A DNA stretch of 64,000 bases. Origin: JAGRKR01 sp041397725. GTDB lineage: Bacteria > Pseudomonadota > Alphaproteobacteria > Rhizobiales > Hyphomicrobiaceae. The stretch lies in the NCBI GenBank assembly GCA_041397725.1, contig JAWKVZ010000007.1:62001-126000 (forward strand). Direction: 5' to 3'. The first letter of the stretch is position 1, and the number at the start of each line of letters is the position of its first letter. The notes beneath the pieces are model-generated. The model was not told the origin of the DNA, did not search any database, and saw only the letters and a program-made list of their open reading frames with translations. Position numbers and translations under genes: made by a program. Below, one piece after another: positions 18,066 to 28,409 of the stretch.

Positions 18066-18449
18066 ATCACTCTTCAGTGTATACGTTGGTTGGCCATGAT
18101 GGCTGGATCGCGGTTCGAACTCGGCACCGAAGCCTCTCGAAAGCGTAAAATCTCCACCCACAATCCGATGAAAATACGATGCATGGCCCCAGGTCCACTG
18201 AAATCGAACTCCACGTGTCGGAATTGTCAGTTTTTCACATGTCGTTGTGCCGATTCAGGACAGCAGCGCAGGCTCTTCGCACCTAAGGTTGCGCCTGTGC
18301 GGCCTTAGGAACAAATGCTCGCTGAGCACCTGCGAAACGCTCGCTGCGACCCTGCGCGTGAAGCCATCGTGTCAGAGGGATGAAAGCGCGCCAAATCACT
18401 AAATCGTCAGGCCTAGTCGTAAATCTCCAGTCCGGCGCCTGACGAGCCG
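18066..18449. other. Gene-free interval between marR and ccmB
   Basis: No coding sequence is supported. The part nearest marR (about 18066-18260) is relatively AT-rich and should hold its promoter. A 7-bp hairpin, CCTGACG-agc-CGTCAGG (18438-18454), overlaps the ccmB stop codon and may end the ccm transcript, although it lacks a T-run. Confidence 0.4.
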
Positions 18450-19121
18450 TCAGGACTGCAACTGCAAGCGCAGCGCCGCAGCTGTTGCGATCGGCGCCAG
18501 GGCCACCGACGCGAGCGACAGCGCCGTCAGGATGAGGAAGGCGCTCTGGAAGCCGGGCATGCCCGAGACGGCCGCACCCATGGCCGAGATGCCGAAAACC
18601 AGCGTCGGGACGTAGAGAGGCATGATGATCAGCGCCACCAGCAACCCCGCGCGTCGGGCCCTGAGCGTCAGCGCCGCGCCGACACTTCCGATGAAGCTGA
18701 CCGCCGGCGTTCCCGCCAGCATGGTCGCCAGCAGCACGCCGTAGGCATCGAGCTCGAGATTGAGCAGCAGGCCAAGCACCGGAGCAGCCAGCACCAGCGG
18801 GATGACCGTAGAAATCCAGTGCGCAAGGCACTTCGCGGTGACGACCAGCTCGAGCGGCAGCGGCCCCATGGCGATCGCCTCGATCGAGCCGTCCTCGGAA
18901 TCGCTTTCGAACAGTCTGCCCATGGACAGCAGCGCCGCGAGTAGCAACGCCACCCACAATACGCCGGGCGCCATGCGGGTCAGCAGTGCGAGATCCGCCC
19001 CGACGCCGAACGGCAGAACCGAGACCACCACGAGATAGAAGCCGAGCGCCGTGCCGACGGCGCCCCCCTCGCGCCAGGCGAGCGAGAGGTCGCGCCGGAG
19101 CAGCGCCAGGAACGCCGTCAT
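18450..19121 (-). CDS. ccmB: Heme exporter membrane subunit CcmB
   Basis: Permease of the CcmAB ABC transporter in system I cytochrome c maturation, which drives release of heme-loaded CcmE. 223 residues with about six hydrophobic segments and the family N-terminus FLALLRRDLSLAWREGG; SDSEDGSIEAIAMGPLPLE is a typical cytoplasmic loop. ATG 19121 overlaps the ccmA stop as ATGA, so the two are translationally coupled. ccmC, ccmD and ccmG, often the next genes, are absent here. Confidence 0.93.
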   Translation of the reverse strand: MTAFLALLRRDLSLAWREGGAVGTALGFYLVVVSVLPFGVGADLALLTRMAPGVLWVALLLAALLSMGRLFESDSEDGSIEAIAMGPLPLELVVTAKCLAHWISTVIPLVLAAPVLGLLLNLELDAYGVLLATMLAGTPAVSFIGSVGAALTLRARRAGLLVALIIMPLYVPTLVFGISAMGAAVSGMPGFQSAFLILTALSLASVALAPIATAAALRLQLQS

Positions 19122-19741
19122 GGTCCGACCTCCGCGCTCGGCGCCGGCTCGAGCGCCCATTCGCGGGCCTTGGCGAGACCAAGTGGCAGGTGCGTCGCCG
19201 CCAGCACGAGGCCGCCGGCGGCCAGATGGGCGTCGATCGCCTCGGCGACCAGCAGGCGGCTGGCCTGATCCAGTGAAACGGTCGGTTCATCCAACAGCCA
19301 CAGCGGCCGCGGAGCCACGAGCAGGCGGGCCAGTGACAGACGCCGCTTCTGGCCGGCGGAGAGATAGGCCGCCGGGATCTCTGCCAGGGCGTCGAGGCGA
19401 AAACGCTCCAGCGCCGCCCAGGCGGCTTGCCCGGAGCCGCCCAGGAAGTCGGCCCAGAACCGGGCGTTCTCCGCGACGGTCAGGCCCGGTTTCACGGCAT
19501 TCAGGTGGCCCACATAATGCGCCTGCTCGGCCAGATCGCGCGCGTCGTCGCCGCCGTCCAGCGATACCACGCCGCTCAGAGGCGGCAGCAGGCCGGCAAC
19601 CGTCCGGATGAGGGTCGTCTTGCCGGCGCCGTTGGGACCGGTCAGCACCAGCGCTTCCCCGGCGGCCACGGTAAACGACACACCGTGCAGGATCGTGCGT
19701 CCCCCGCGCACGGCCACGAGCTCATCAATAATCAGCTTCAC
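19118..19741 (-). CDS. ccmA: Heme exporter ATP-binding subunit CcmA
   Basis: ATPase of CcmAB in cytochrome c biogenesis. 207 residues: Walker A TGPNGAGKTT at about 34-43, ABC signature LSAGQKRR, Walker B LWLLDEPT, and switch histidine in ATHLPL. Start is GTG at 19741. Divergent from acnA with a 185-bp shared upstream region. Ends in a 4-base ATGA overlap with ccmB. Confidence 0.94.
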   Translation of the reverse strand: MKLIIDELVAVRGGRTILHGVSFTVAAGEALVLTGPNGAGKTTLIRTVAGLLPPLSGVVSLDGGDDARDLAEQAHYVGHLNAVKPGLTVAENARFWADFLGGSGQAAWAALERFRLDALAEIPAAYLSAGQKRRLSLARLLVAPRPLWLLDEPTVSLDQASRLLVAEAIDAHLAAGGLVLAATHLPLGLAKAREWALEPAPSAEVGP

Positions 19742-19926
19742 AGACGACGGCCCTCGATTACCGGGCGGCGCTGTGGAGTTTTTCGGTGGCCCGGCGCCGA
19801 GACGGACTATATAAGGCGCGTTATACGGCGCGCCGCTGCCGTGTGGCCAGCTCCCTCCTCAGCCCACCATCGGCCCCCGCCAGAGATCCACAACCATCCG
19901 ACCACGTTCCAGGGAGACCGCAGGTC

Positions 19927-22620
<2,694 letters not shown>

Positions 22621-22630
22621 TTTACCATTA

Positions 22631-22664
22631 CGGGCGGCGAGGCCTCACGAGGTCTGGCCGCCCG
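22631..22664 (+). terminator. Hairpin downstream of acnA
   Basis: Outer 8-bp stem CGGGCGGC (22631-22638) with GCCGCCCG (22657-22664) about ten bases after the acnA stop. The loop contains further complementarity. No T-run follows, so it may protect the mRNA 3' end or work with Rho. Confidence 0.5.
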
Positions 22665-22815
22665 CCGCTGCTCGCCGCGCGCCCCGGAACCCGATCCGGA
22701 TCCAGATCAAGTTTCGTCACCCACTCGTGACTCGCAATTCATCCGCCAAAAAGGGATAAGTCTAGACAACAGCCGCGTCTGTCCGGACGCGCGGAACTTG
22801 GAGTGGCGCACCATC

Positions 22816-23577
22816 ATGAGGGCGGGAAGGCTCGGCATCTTGTTGCTGCTGGCGATCGCCCTCGGCCTCGGACCGGCGCAGGCGAACGAGCCCACGCAAC
22901 CCGCCCCGGCCAAAGCGCTGACCATCAAGGCCGTTCTGGAATTGTTTACCAGCCAGGGCTGCAGCTCCTGCCCCCGCGCCGACGCGCTCCTCAAGACCTA
23001 CGTCGATCGCCCGGACGTCATCGCGCTGACGATGGCCGTCGACATCTGGGACTATCTCGGCTGGAAGGACACGCTCGCCAACCCGTTCAACACTCGCCGC
23101 CAGCGCGACTATGCCCGGGTCGGCCACAGCCAGGTCTACACGCCGCAGCTCGTCGTCAACGGCATGAGGCACGTGGTCGGCTCCGACGCAAAGGCCATCG
23201 AAAAGGCCATCGCCGAAACCAACCGGGAACTTGCCGCCTCGCGTGTCGATCTGTCCATTCGCGCCGCCGGCGACAAGCTCATCCTCGCAATCGGCAAGGC
23301 CCAGCCCGGCGCCCCGCACATGGAGGCGACCGTGTGGATCGCCAGCGTCGAGCGATCGGTCACGGTGGAGATCAAGCGTGGCGAGAACCGCGGTCGCAGC
23401 GTCACGTACTACAACGTCGTGCGGCGGCTGAGCCCTATCGGCATGTGGGACGGCAAGGCGATGACCGTCAAGTTGGCCAGCCGCGATATCATGCGCACCG
23501 CCAACGAGCGCTGCATCGTGCTTCTGCAGAAGGGCGAGTCCGGGCCGATCCTGGCAGCCGCCGAGCTGAAGCCCTGA
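22816..23577 (+). CDS. DUF1223 secreted thioredoxin-fold protein
   Basis: 253 residues. An N-terminal hydrophobic signal sequence (about 6-24, ending near AQAN) predicts export. The mature protein begins with a thioredoxin-like strand and CxxC motif, ELFTSQGCSSCPRAD (Cys49/Cys52), typical of DUF1223. Pairing with acnA and ccmA is commonly seen in Hyphomicrobiales (recalled). A periplasmic disulfide or redox role linked to cytochrome maturation is an inference. ATG 22816 used; an in-frame TTG 18 bases upstream is possible. Confidence 0.85.
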   Translation: MRAGRLGILLLLAIALGLGPAQANEPTQPAPAKALTIKAVLELFTSQGCSSCPRADALLKTYVDRPDVIALTMAVDIWDYLGWKDTLANPFNTRRQRDYARVGHSQVYTPQLVVNGMRHVVGSDAKAIEKAIAETNRELAASRVDLSIRAAGDKLILAIGKAQPGAPHMEATVWIASVERSVTVEIKRGENRGRSVTYYNVVRRLSPIGMWDGKAMTVKLASRDIMRTANERCIVLLQKGESGPILAAAELKP

Positions 23578-23628
23578 CCCTGGCCACCGCTCACCACGCC
23601 AGTTTTGCCGAGACGCTCCCGCTCGAGC

Positions 23629-25539
23629 TCACGACTTCCCGCTCATCAGTCGGGTGAGACGGGCGGAAAAGGCGGCAGGGTCTTTCGGCAGCTCGCCATC
23701 CAGGATGAAGGCCTGATCGAGCAGCACCCCCGCCAGATCCTCGAACCCATCGCGATCGCCAGCCTCGAGCCGACGCTCGAGTGATACGATCAGACGATGC
23801 GAGGGATTGATCTCAAGCACCGGGGCCCGCGGCCCTTCGCCCGGCTGCTGGCGCGCCAGCAGCCTTTCCAGGCCGCGCTCGGGACCGCCGGCGCCCGACA
23901 CGAGACAGACCGGGCTATCGACGAGGCGCGTCGAACGGCGAACGCCGCTGATGCGCTCACCGAGCGTCTCCTCAAGCGCGCGCACCAGCGCCTCGGGGTC
24001 GCCCACGGGCGCGGCGGCTTCGGCCGGGCCGGCCTCGCCGACGAGCGGAACCTCCGACAGGTCCACCTCGGCCTGCGACAGCGAGACGAGCGACTTGTCG
24101 GCGTATTTCGGCGTGGCCACGGTCCAGAAGTGATCGATGGCGTCGCTCAGCAGCAGCACCTCGACCCCACGGGCGCGACACGCCTCGAGCTGCGGGCTGG
24201 AGCGAAGCCGCTCCTGACTGTCCCCCGCCAGATAGTAGATTGCCGATTGACCGGGCTTCATGTCGGCGACATAGGCCTTGAGCGAGCGCCAACCGTCGCC
24301 CGCCGTGGTGCGGAAGCGGCAGAGGTCGAGCAGCGCCTCGCGGCGCTCCGGCTCCTCGTAGAGCCCCTCCTTCAACACCGCCCCGAACGTCTCGAAGACC
24401 TTCTCGTAGCCGTCACCGTCCTTCTCCGCGAAGCTGGCGAGCTCGCTCAGCACGCGGCCGCTCAGCGCCTTGCGGATGGCTACGACGATCGGGTTGTTCT
24501 GCAGCATCTCCCGGGAAATGTTGAGCGGCACGTCCTCGGAATCGACCACGCCCCGCACGAACCTCAAGTACGAGGGCAGCAGGTCCGCATCGTCCGTGAT
24601 GAAGACCCGGCGCACGTAGAGTTTCACCCGGCCCTTGCGCGAGGGATCGAACAGGTCGTAGGGGCGCATGCCCGGCACGAACAGCAGCACCGCGTAGGCT
24701 TGCCGTCCCTCTACGCGGTAGTGGAGCGTCAGGGCCGGCTCGTCGAACTGCCCGGAGAGCGTGCGATAGGCCTCCTTGTAGGCTTCCTCGTCGATCTCGT
24801 TCCTGGACCTGTGCCAGAGCGCGCTCGCCGAGTTGAGCTGGCGGGCCTCACCCTCGGCGAGGAGACGCACCGGGAACAGGATGTGATCCGAGTAGGCCTT
24901 GACGATGCGCTCGACCTCGTGGGCTTCGAGGAAGCGACGCGCATCCGATTTGAGGGTCAGGCGCACCTCGGTGCCGCGCCGTACATTCGCGGCGCGCGCC
25001 TCAGGAGCCGGCAGGACACGAAAGCCGCCGGCGCCGTCGGAGGCCCATAGCCAAGCCTCGCTCTCACCGGCCTTGCGGCTCACCACCTCGATGTGGTCGG
25101 CGACCATGAAGGCCGCGTAGAACCCGACGCCGAACTGACCGATGAGGCCGCTGCCGCCGGTTTGGCTCTCCGCACCCTGCGTCCGGGTCACGTCCTCGAT
25201 GAAGGCCCGTGTCCCCGAGCGCGCGATGGTGCCGAGATTGTCGATGAGCTCCTGCCGGCTCATGCCGATGCCGTTGTCGATGACCGAGAGGACGCCCGCT
25301 GCCGGATCGAGCGAGATGCCGATCGCGAGGTCGGGGTCCGCCGCCAGCAGCTCGTCGCGCGTGATTGCCTCGTAGCGGAGCTTATCGCAGGCGTCGGAGG
25401 CGTTGGATATGAGCTCACGCAAGAAGATCTCGCGCTCGGTGTAGACCGAGTGCACCATCAGGTGCAGCAGGCGCGCGACCTCCGCTTGATAGGAATGGCT
25501 CTCGCCAGCCGCGCCGGCATTGGCATCCGCCTCAGACAT
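23629..25539 (-). CDS. htpG: Molecular chaperone HtpG (Hsp90)
   Basis: ATP-dependent Hsp90 chaperone. 636 residues, normal for the family. GHKL ATPase motifs: [37 protein letters not shown], and the lid/G2 segment [17 protein letters not shown]. The middle domain contains NISREMLQ and the client-binding region is complete; there is no C-terminal MEEVD, as expected in bacteria. Convergent with the DUF1223 gene with about 50 bp between stops. Confidence 0.97.
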   Translation of the reverse strand: MSEADANAGAAGESHSYQAEVARLLHLMVHSVYTEREIFLRELISNASDACDKLRYEAITRDELLAADPDLAIGISLDPAAGVLSVIDNGIGMSRQELIDNLGTIARSGTRAFIEDVTRTQGAESQTGGSGLIGQFGVGFYAAFMVADHIEVVSRKAGESEAWLWASDGAGGFRVLPAPEARAANVRRGTEVRLTLKSDARRFLEAHEVERIVKAYSDHILFPVRLLAEGEARQLNSASALWHRSRNEIDEEAYKEAYRTLSGQFDEPALTLHYRVEGRQAYAVLLFVPGMRPYDLFDPSRKGRVKLYVRRVFITDDADLLPSYLRFVRGVVDSEDVPLNISREMLQNNPIVVAIRKALSGRVLSELASFAEKDGDGYEKVFETFGAVLKEGLYEEPERREALLDLCRFRTTAGDGWRSLKAYVADMKPGQSAIYYLAGDSQERLRSSPQLEACRARGVEVLLLSDAIDHFWTVATPKYADKSLVSLSQAEVDLSEVPLVGEAGPAEAAAPVGDPEALVRALEETLGERISGVRRSTRLVDSPVCLVSGAGGPERGLERLLARQQPGEGPRAPVLEINPSHRLIVSLERRLEAGDRDGFEDLAGVLLDQAFILDGELPKDPAAFSARLTRLMSGKS

Positions 25540-25686
25540 CGCCTAGTCCCTGTTCGATTGGTGATCGGAGCGGAATTTAGGGTGGCAGCGGGCGCCCGAT
25601 CAAGGACCGGCAGACGCGACGCAGCCGCGCGCGCGCTTCCGTCTGCAGGACGAAGGCGGATGGCTGATTTCGATTGGGGGCGGGAG

Positions 25687-25762
25687 TTGGCCCGGTCCTC
25701 AAGATCGGCCCCGGGGGGCTGGGGGGCTGAGAATCCGAAACCTCTCTTTTGGACCGGGCCGA
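25687..25762. repeat. Palindromic intergenic element, copy I
   Basis: Arms TTGGCCCGGTCC (25687-25698) and GGACCGGGCCGA (25751-25762) pair over 12 positions with one wobble. The interior carries two GGGGGGCT blocks. Shares arm core and loop motif with copy II about 200 bp to the right. Confidence 0.65.
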
Positions 25763-25963
25763 GAGGCAACGACCACAATCCTACGGGAATTTGTGGCGCA
25801 ACTAAGGTGTTCCAAAGGAGCTTTGGCGGCAACGCAAGCTCTCGCGGCCCGGCACCGGGGGCACATCTCAGCGAACGGATGTGCTGATTTGTTCGTCCCG
25901 AGCAAAAGCGATCAGGTCTTGGGGTATCGCTGAATTTCACTCGAGCTATTCTGGCATATTCGG

Positions 25964-26045
25964 GCTTGGCCCGGTTTGCTGGAGAGAAGACTTGGAGGGG
26001 GACTGGGGGGCTAGTTCCTAAGTCTTGCGGCAAACCGGGCCAAGC
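25964..26045. repeat. Palindromic intergenic element, copy II
   Basis: Arms GCTTGGCCCGGTTTGC (25964-25979) and GCAAACCGGGCCAAGC (26030-26045) are a perfect 16-bp inverted repeat. An inner 7-bp stem AAGACTT/AAGTCTT (25987-25993 with 26020-26026) nests inside, and the loop contains CTGGGGGGCT as in copy I. The inner arm bases differ from copy I (TTTGC/GCAAA against TCC/GGA), yet pairing is kept. Confidence 0.75.
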
Positions 26046-26249
26046 TCCGATGGTTAAGATTATATACTCGTTTGGGGCATAGGCGGGGTCCAAGTTGGGC
26101 AATTTCGTGATTTTTGTTACCGATTGTTACGCCTCCTGCCACGGACCCCGACGGCCGCGTCTTTGCCCCGGACGCTTGAAATCTCAGCGCTATCAGGCAA
26201 TGATCGTCGACATCAGACTGTCACGCCGTCAGATCCCGGAGGCGCGCCG

Positions 26250-26633
26250 TTGAGCGAAATCGAGCCAATAGTTCTGCGACCGCACGGCGCACGTCAGCCG
26301 AGCGGTCAGACCGGGAGCGGCCAGCAGACCCCCGCCCTGGTCAGGTTCGACCGGCACGAGCTCATGCAGATCCTCAATGTCTACGGGCGAAAGGTCGCCG
26401 GCGGCGAATGGCGCGACTACGCCATCGATATGTTGAAGGAGAAGGCGGTGTTCTCCGTCTTCCGTCGCTCCAGTGAGTGCCCGCTCTACCGGATCGAGAA
26501 ATCGCCGAAGCTGGCGCGTAAGCAGGGGGCCTATGCCGTGATCGCCGCGACCGGGCTGATCCTCAAGCGCGGCCATGACCTCAGGCGCGTGCTCGCCGTG
26601 CTCGAGCGCAAGGTCCAGCTCGTCGAGCACTGA
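26250..26633 (+). CDS. DUF2794 family protein
   Basis: 127 residues, a small alphaproteobacterial family of unknown function. Recognisable by VRFDRHELMQILNVYGRKVA, GEWRDYAIDMLKEKAVFSVFRR and the C-terminal RKQGAYAVIAATGLILKRGHDLRRVL. The TTG start at 26250 is supported by a GGAGG site nine bases upstream; the open frame before it reads through the repeat-rich interval. No membrane segment or signal peptide. Convergent with the GNAT gene. Confidence 0.85.
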   Translation: MSEIEPIVLRPHGARQPSGQTGSGQQTPALVRFDRHELMQILNVYGRKVAGGEWRDYAIDMLKEKAVFSVFRRSSECPLYRIEKSPKLARKQGAYAVIAATGLILKRGHDLRRVLAVLERKVQLVEH

Positions 26634-26676
26634 TCCGACCGTTTAGGCACCGGTCAGCGGTCATCACCTGGTGCGC

Positions 26677-27198
26677 TCAGGTGGGCAATGTCGCGTCCCC
26701 ATCGCCGAGCGGAAGCTGCATCAGCACCTGGTCGAGCCAGCGGCCGTGCTTGAAGCCGACCGCATGCACGACGCCCACGAACGTAAAGCCCAGCGAGCGA
26801 TGCAGACCGATCGACGCCTGCTGACGGGAGTCGCCGATCACAGCGATCATCTGCCGGAAGCCGCGGGCGGTGCACACCTCGACGAGCTCCCGCAGCAGAA
26901 GGCTCCCGACGCCCTGGCCGTGGCGGCCGGGTGCGATGTAGATGGAGTTCTCGACGACATAGCGATAGGCCGCGCGCGGGCGGTAGCTCGAGGCATAGGC
27001 GTAGCCGGCAACCTCGCCACCGTCCAGGGCGACCAGATAGGGATAGCCGCCGTCGACGATGCTCTGCCAGCGCCGCGCCATTTCCGCCTCGTCCGGCGGC
27101 TCATACTCGAAAGACGCCGTCCCGTCGCGCACCGCTGGCGCGTAGATCGCCGTGATGGCCGCGATATCACCCCGTTCAGCCGCCCGCACCGTGACCAT
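26677..27198 (-). CDS. GNAT-family N-acetyltransferase, phosphinothricin/Pat-like
   Basis: 173 residues. Acetyl-CoA binding motif A is visible as SIYIAPGRHGQGVGSLLLRELVE (about 85-107, with Q/R-x-x-G-x-G). The opening VTVRAAERGDIAAITAIYAPAVRDGTASFE and closing LGFTFVGVVHAVGFKHGRWLD are typical of phosphinothricin/methionine-sulfone acetyltransferase-like proteins. Likely acetylates an amino-acid-like amine. ATG 27198 has GGGAGAGG upstream. Confidence 0.87.
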   Translation of the reverse strand: MVTVRAAERGDIAAITAIYAPAVRDGTASFEYEPPDEAEMARRWQSIVDGGYPYLVALDGGEVAGYAYASSYRPRAAYRYVVENSIYIAPGRHGQGVGSLLLRELVEVCTARGFRQMIAVIGDSRQQASIGLHRSLGFTFVGVVHAVGFKHGRWLDQVLMQLPLGDGDATLPT

Positions 27199-27263
27199 GG
27201 CCGCGCGCCTCTCCCCTGATCGACCCTGACCGCCAAGCCATATCCGAGAGGCCGAAACGTGAA

Positions 27264-27294
27264 AAGGGCCCCGGCAATCGCTGCCGGAGCCCTT
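27264..27294 (-). terminator. Intrinsic terminator of the Bax-inhibitor-like gene
   Basis: A 13-position stem with one mismatch, AAGGGCCCCGGCA (27264-27276) with TGCCGGAGCCCTT (27282-27294), 5-nt loop. The minus-strand copy ends CCCTTTTC. About 27 nt beyond the stop at 27321. Confidence 0.8.
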
Positions 27295-27320
27295 CTTTCT
27301 ACGTCGCAGTCCTGACGAGG

Positions 27321-28124
27321 TCAGTCGCGGCCGCCGAGCAGCGACAGCAGGAACTGGAACATGTTGATGAAGTCGATGTAGAGGCTGAGAGCCCCGAACA
27401 CGGCCTTCTTGCCCTGCACGGCGGCGTCGTCACCCTCGTAGTAGACTTCCTTGATCTGCTGCGTGTCGTAGGCCGTGAAGCCCGCGAACACGAGCACGCC
27501 GATCACCGAGATGGCGAAGTGCAGCGCCGGCGACTTCAGGAACATGTTGGCGATGATGGCCAGAAACACGCCGATCATGCCCATGAACAGGAACGTGCCC
27601 CAGCCGGACAGGTCCTTCTTCGTGGTGTAGCCGTAGAGGCTCAGCGCGCCGAACGAAGCCGCGGTGATGAAGAAGACCTTGGCGATCGACCCCATGCCGT
27701 AGCGCAGGAAGATCGTCGACATGGAGAGGCCGATCAGCACGGTCAGCAGCCAGTAGACGCCCTGAGCTCCGCCGAAGCTGAGATTGTGCCCCTTGAACAT
27801 CAGGAAAAGCAGCAGCCCGAGCGGGGCGAACATGATCACGAACGCGAGCGGCGACCGGAACAAGGTCACGCCGAGCTGTGTCAGATAGTAGTTGCCCATC
27901 TTCACGACCTGGGCGCCGCCGACGCCGACCTTGGCGGCAAGCGCCGGGTCCGTCGTCGCGATCTGGGTGAACAGCAAGTACGCCACGGCACCGGTCACGA
28001 CCAGTCCCAGGGCCAGGTAGTTGTAAACGCTCAGCATGTAGGCGCGCAGGCCTTCGTCGATAGACTCGACGCCGGCTCGGGTGGCCACGCGAGCCTGCCC
28101 GTAACGGTTGTCGTATTGCGACAT
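27321..28124 (-). CDS. Bax inhibitor-1/YccA family membrane protein
   Basis: 267 residues with seven hydrophobic segments spanning about 30-262, an inner-membrane protein of the BI-1/TMBIM family. Family features include the N-terminal region before TM1 (VESIDEGLRAYMLSVYNYLALGLVVTG read as separate helix and TM) and the C-terminal acidic/charged segment FTAYDTQQIKE. Some members act as pH-regulated Ca2+ leak channels; in alphaproteobacteria the role is unclear. ATG 28124 follows AGGGATAGGG. Confidence 0.92.
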   Translation of the reverse strand: MSQYDNRYGQARVATRAGVESIDEGLRAYMLSVYNYLALGLVVTGAVAYLLFTQIATTDPALAAKVGVGGAQVVKMGNYYLTQLGVTLFRSPLAFVIMFAPLGLLLFLMFKGHNLSFGGAQGVYWLLTVLIGLSMSTIFLRYGMGSIAKVFFITAASFGALSLYGYTTKKDLSGWGTFLFMGMIGVFLAIIANMFLKSPALHFAISVIGVLVFAGFTAYDTQQIKEVYYEGDDAAVQGKKAVFGALSLYIDFINMFQFLLSLLGGRD

Positions 28125-28409
28125 GTGTCCCTATCCCTTCAGAGCTCGGATGCGTAAAAAAGGCGCGCAAGAGAGCTTGCGCCGAGAATATGGCGGTTAG
28201 CGCTGACGCTTTCAAGCGCGCGAAGGCCCCCGCCGAAGGAAAACATGAGCGGAACGCTCATAATTCCACCGGCAGCCATCGGTGGACGGGGAATTGGCTC
28301 CGTCTGGACGCAGCGGGCCTTGCGCCGCGCTCCCTGTCCGTGCTCCCGGTCCGCGCTATCGATCACGGTTTCGTGATCACGAACGCCCGCCACGCATGTC
28401 GATCCGGCA

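Larger units (their letters stand above)
25540..26249. other. 710-bp gene-free interval rich in inverted repeats
   Basis: No coding sequence is supported on either strand. The interval holds two related palindromic elements (25687-25762 and 25964-26045), G-rich tracts such as GGGGGGCTGGGGGGCT near 25713, a 7-bp stem (25861-25867 with 25878-25884) and a 6-bp stem around CCACAA/TTGTGG near 25772-25795. Base composition shifts to AT-rich at about 26050-26130, where the promoter of the downstream DUF2794 gene probably lies. An unrecognised RNA gene is possible. Confidence 0.6.

Noticed and set aside
18100..18130. tRNA-like TTCGAA sequence
   Set aside because: GGTTCGAAC resembles a T-loop, but no acceptor, anticodon or D-arm pairing can be built around it.
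18283..19290. Possible ccmC remnant downstream of ccmB
   Set aside because: The open frame is an out-of-frame shadow of ccmA and ccmB and has no CcmC tryptophan-rich motif.
25458..26102. 214-codon minus-strand frame over the interval upstream of htpG
   Set aside because: It overlaps the 5' part of htpG out of frame and crosses both palindromic elements; no conserved segment.
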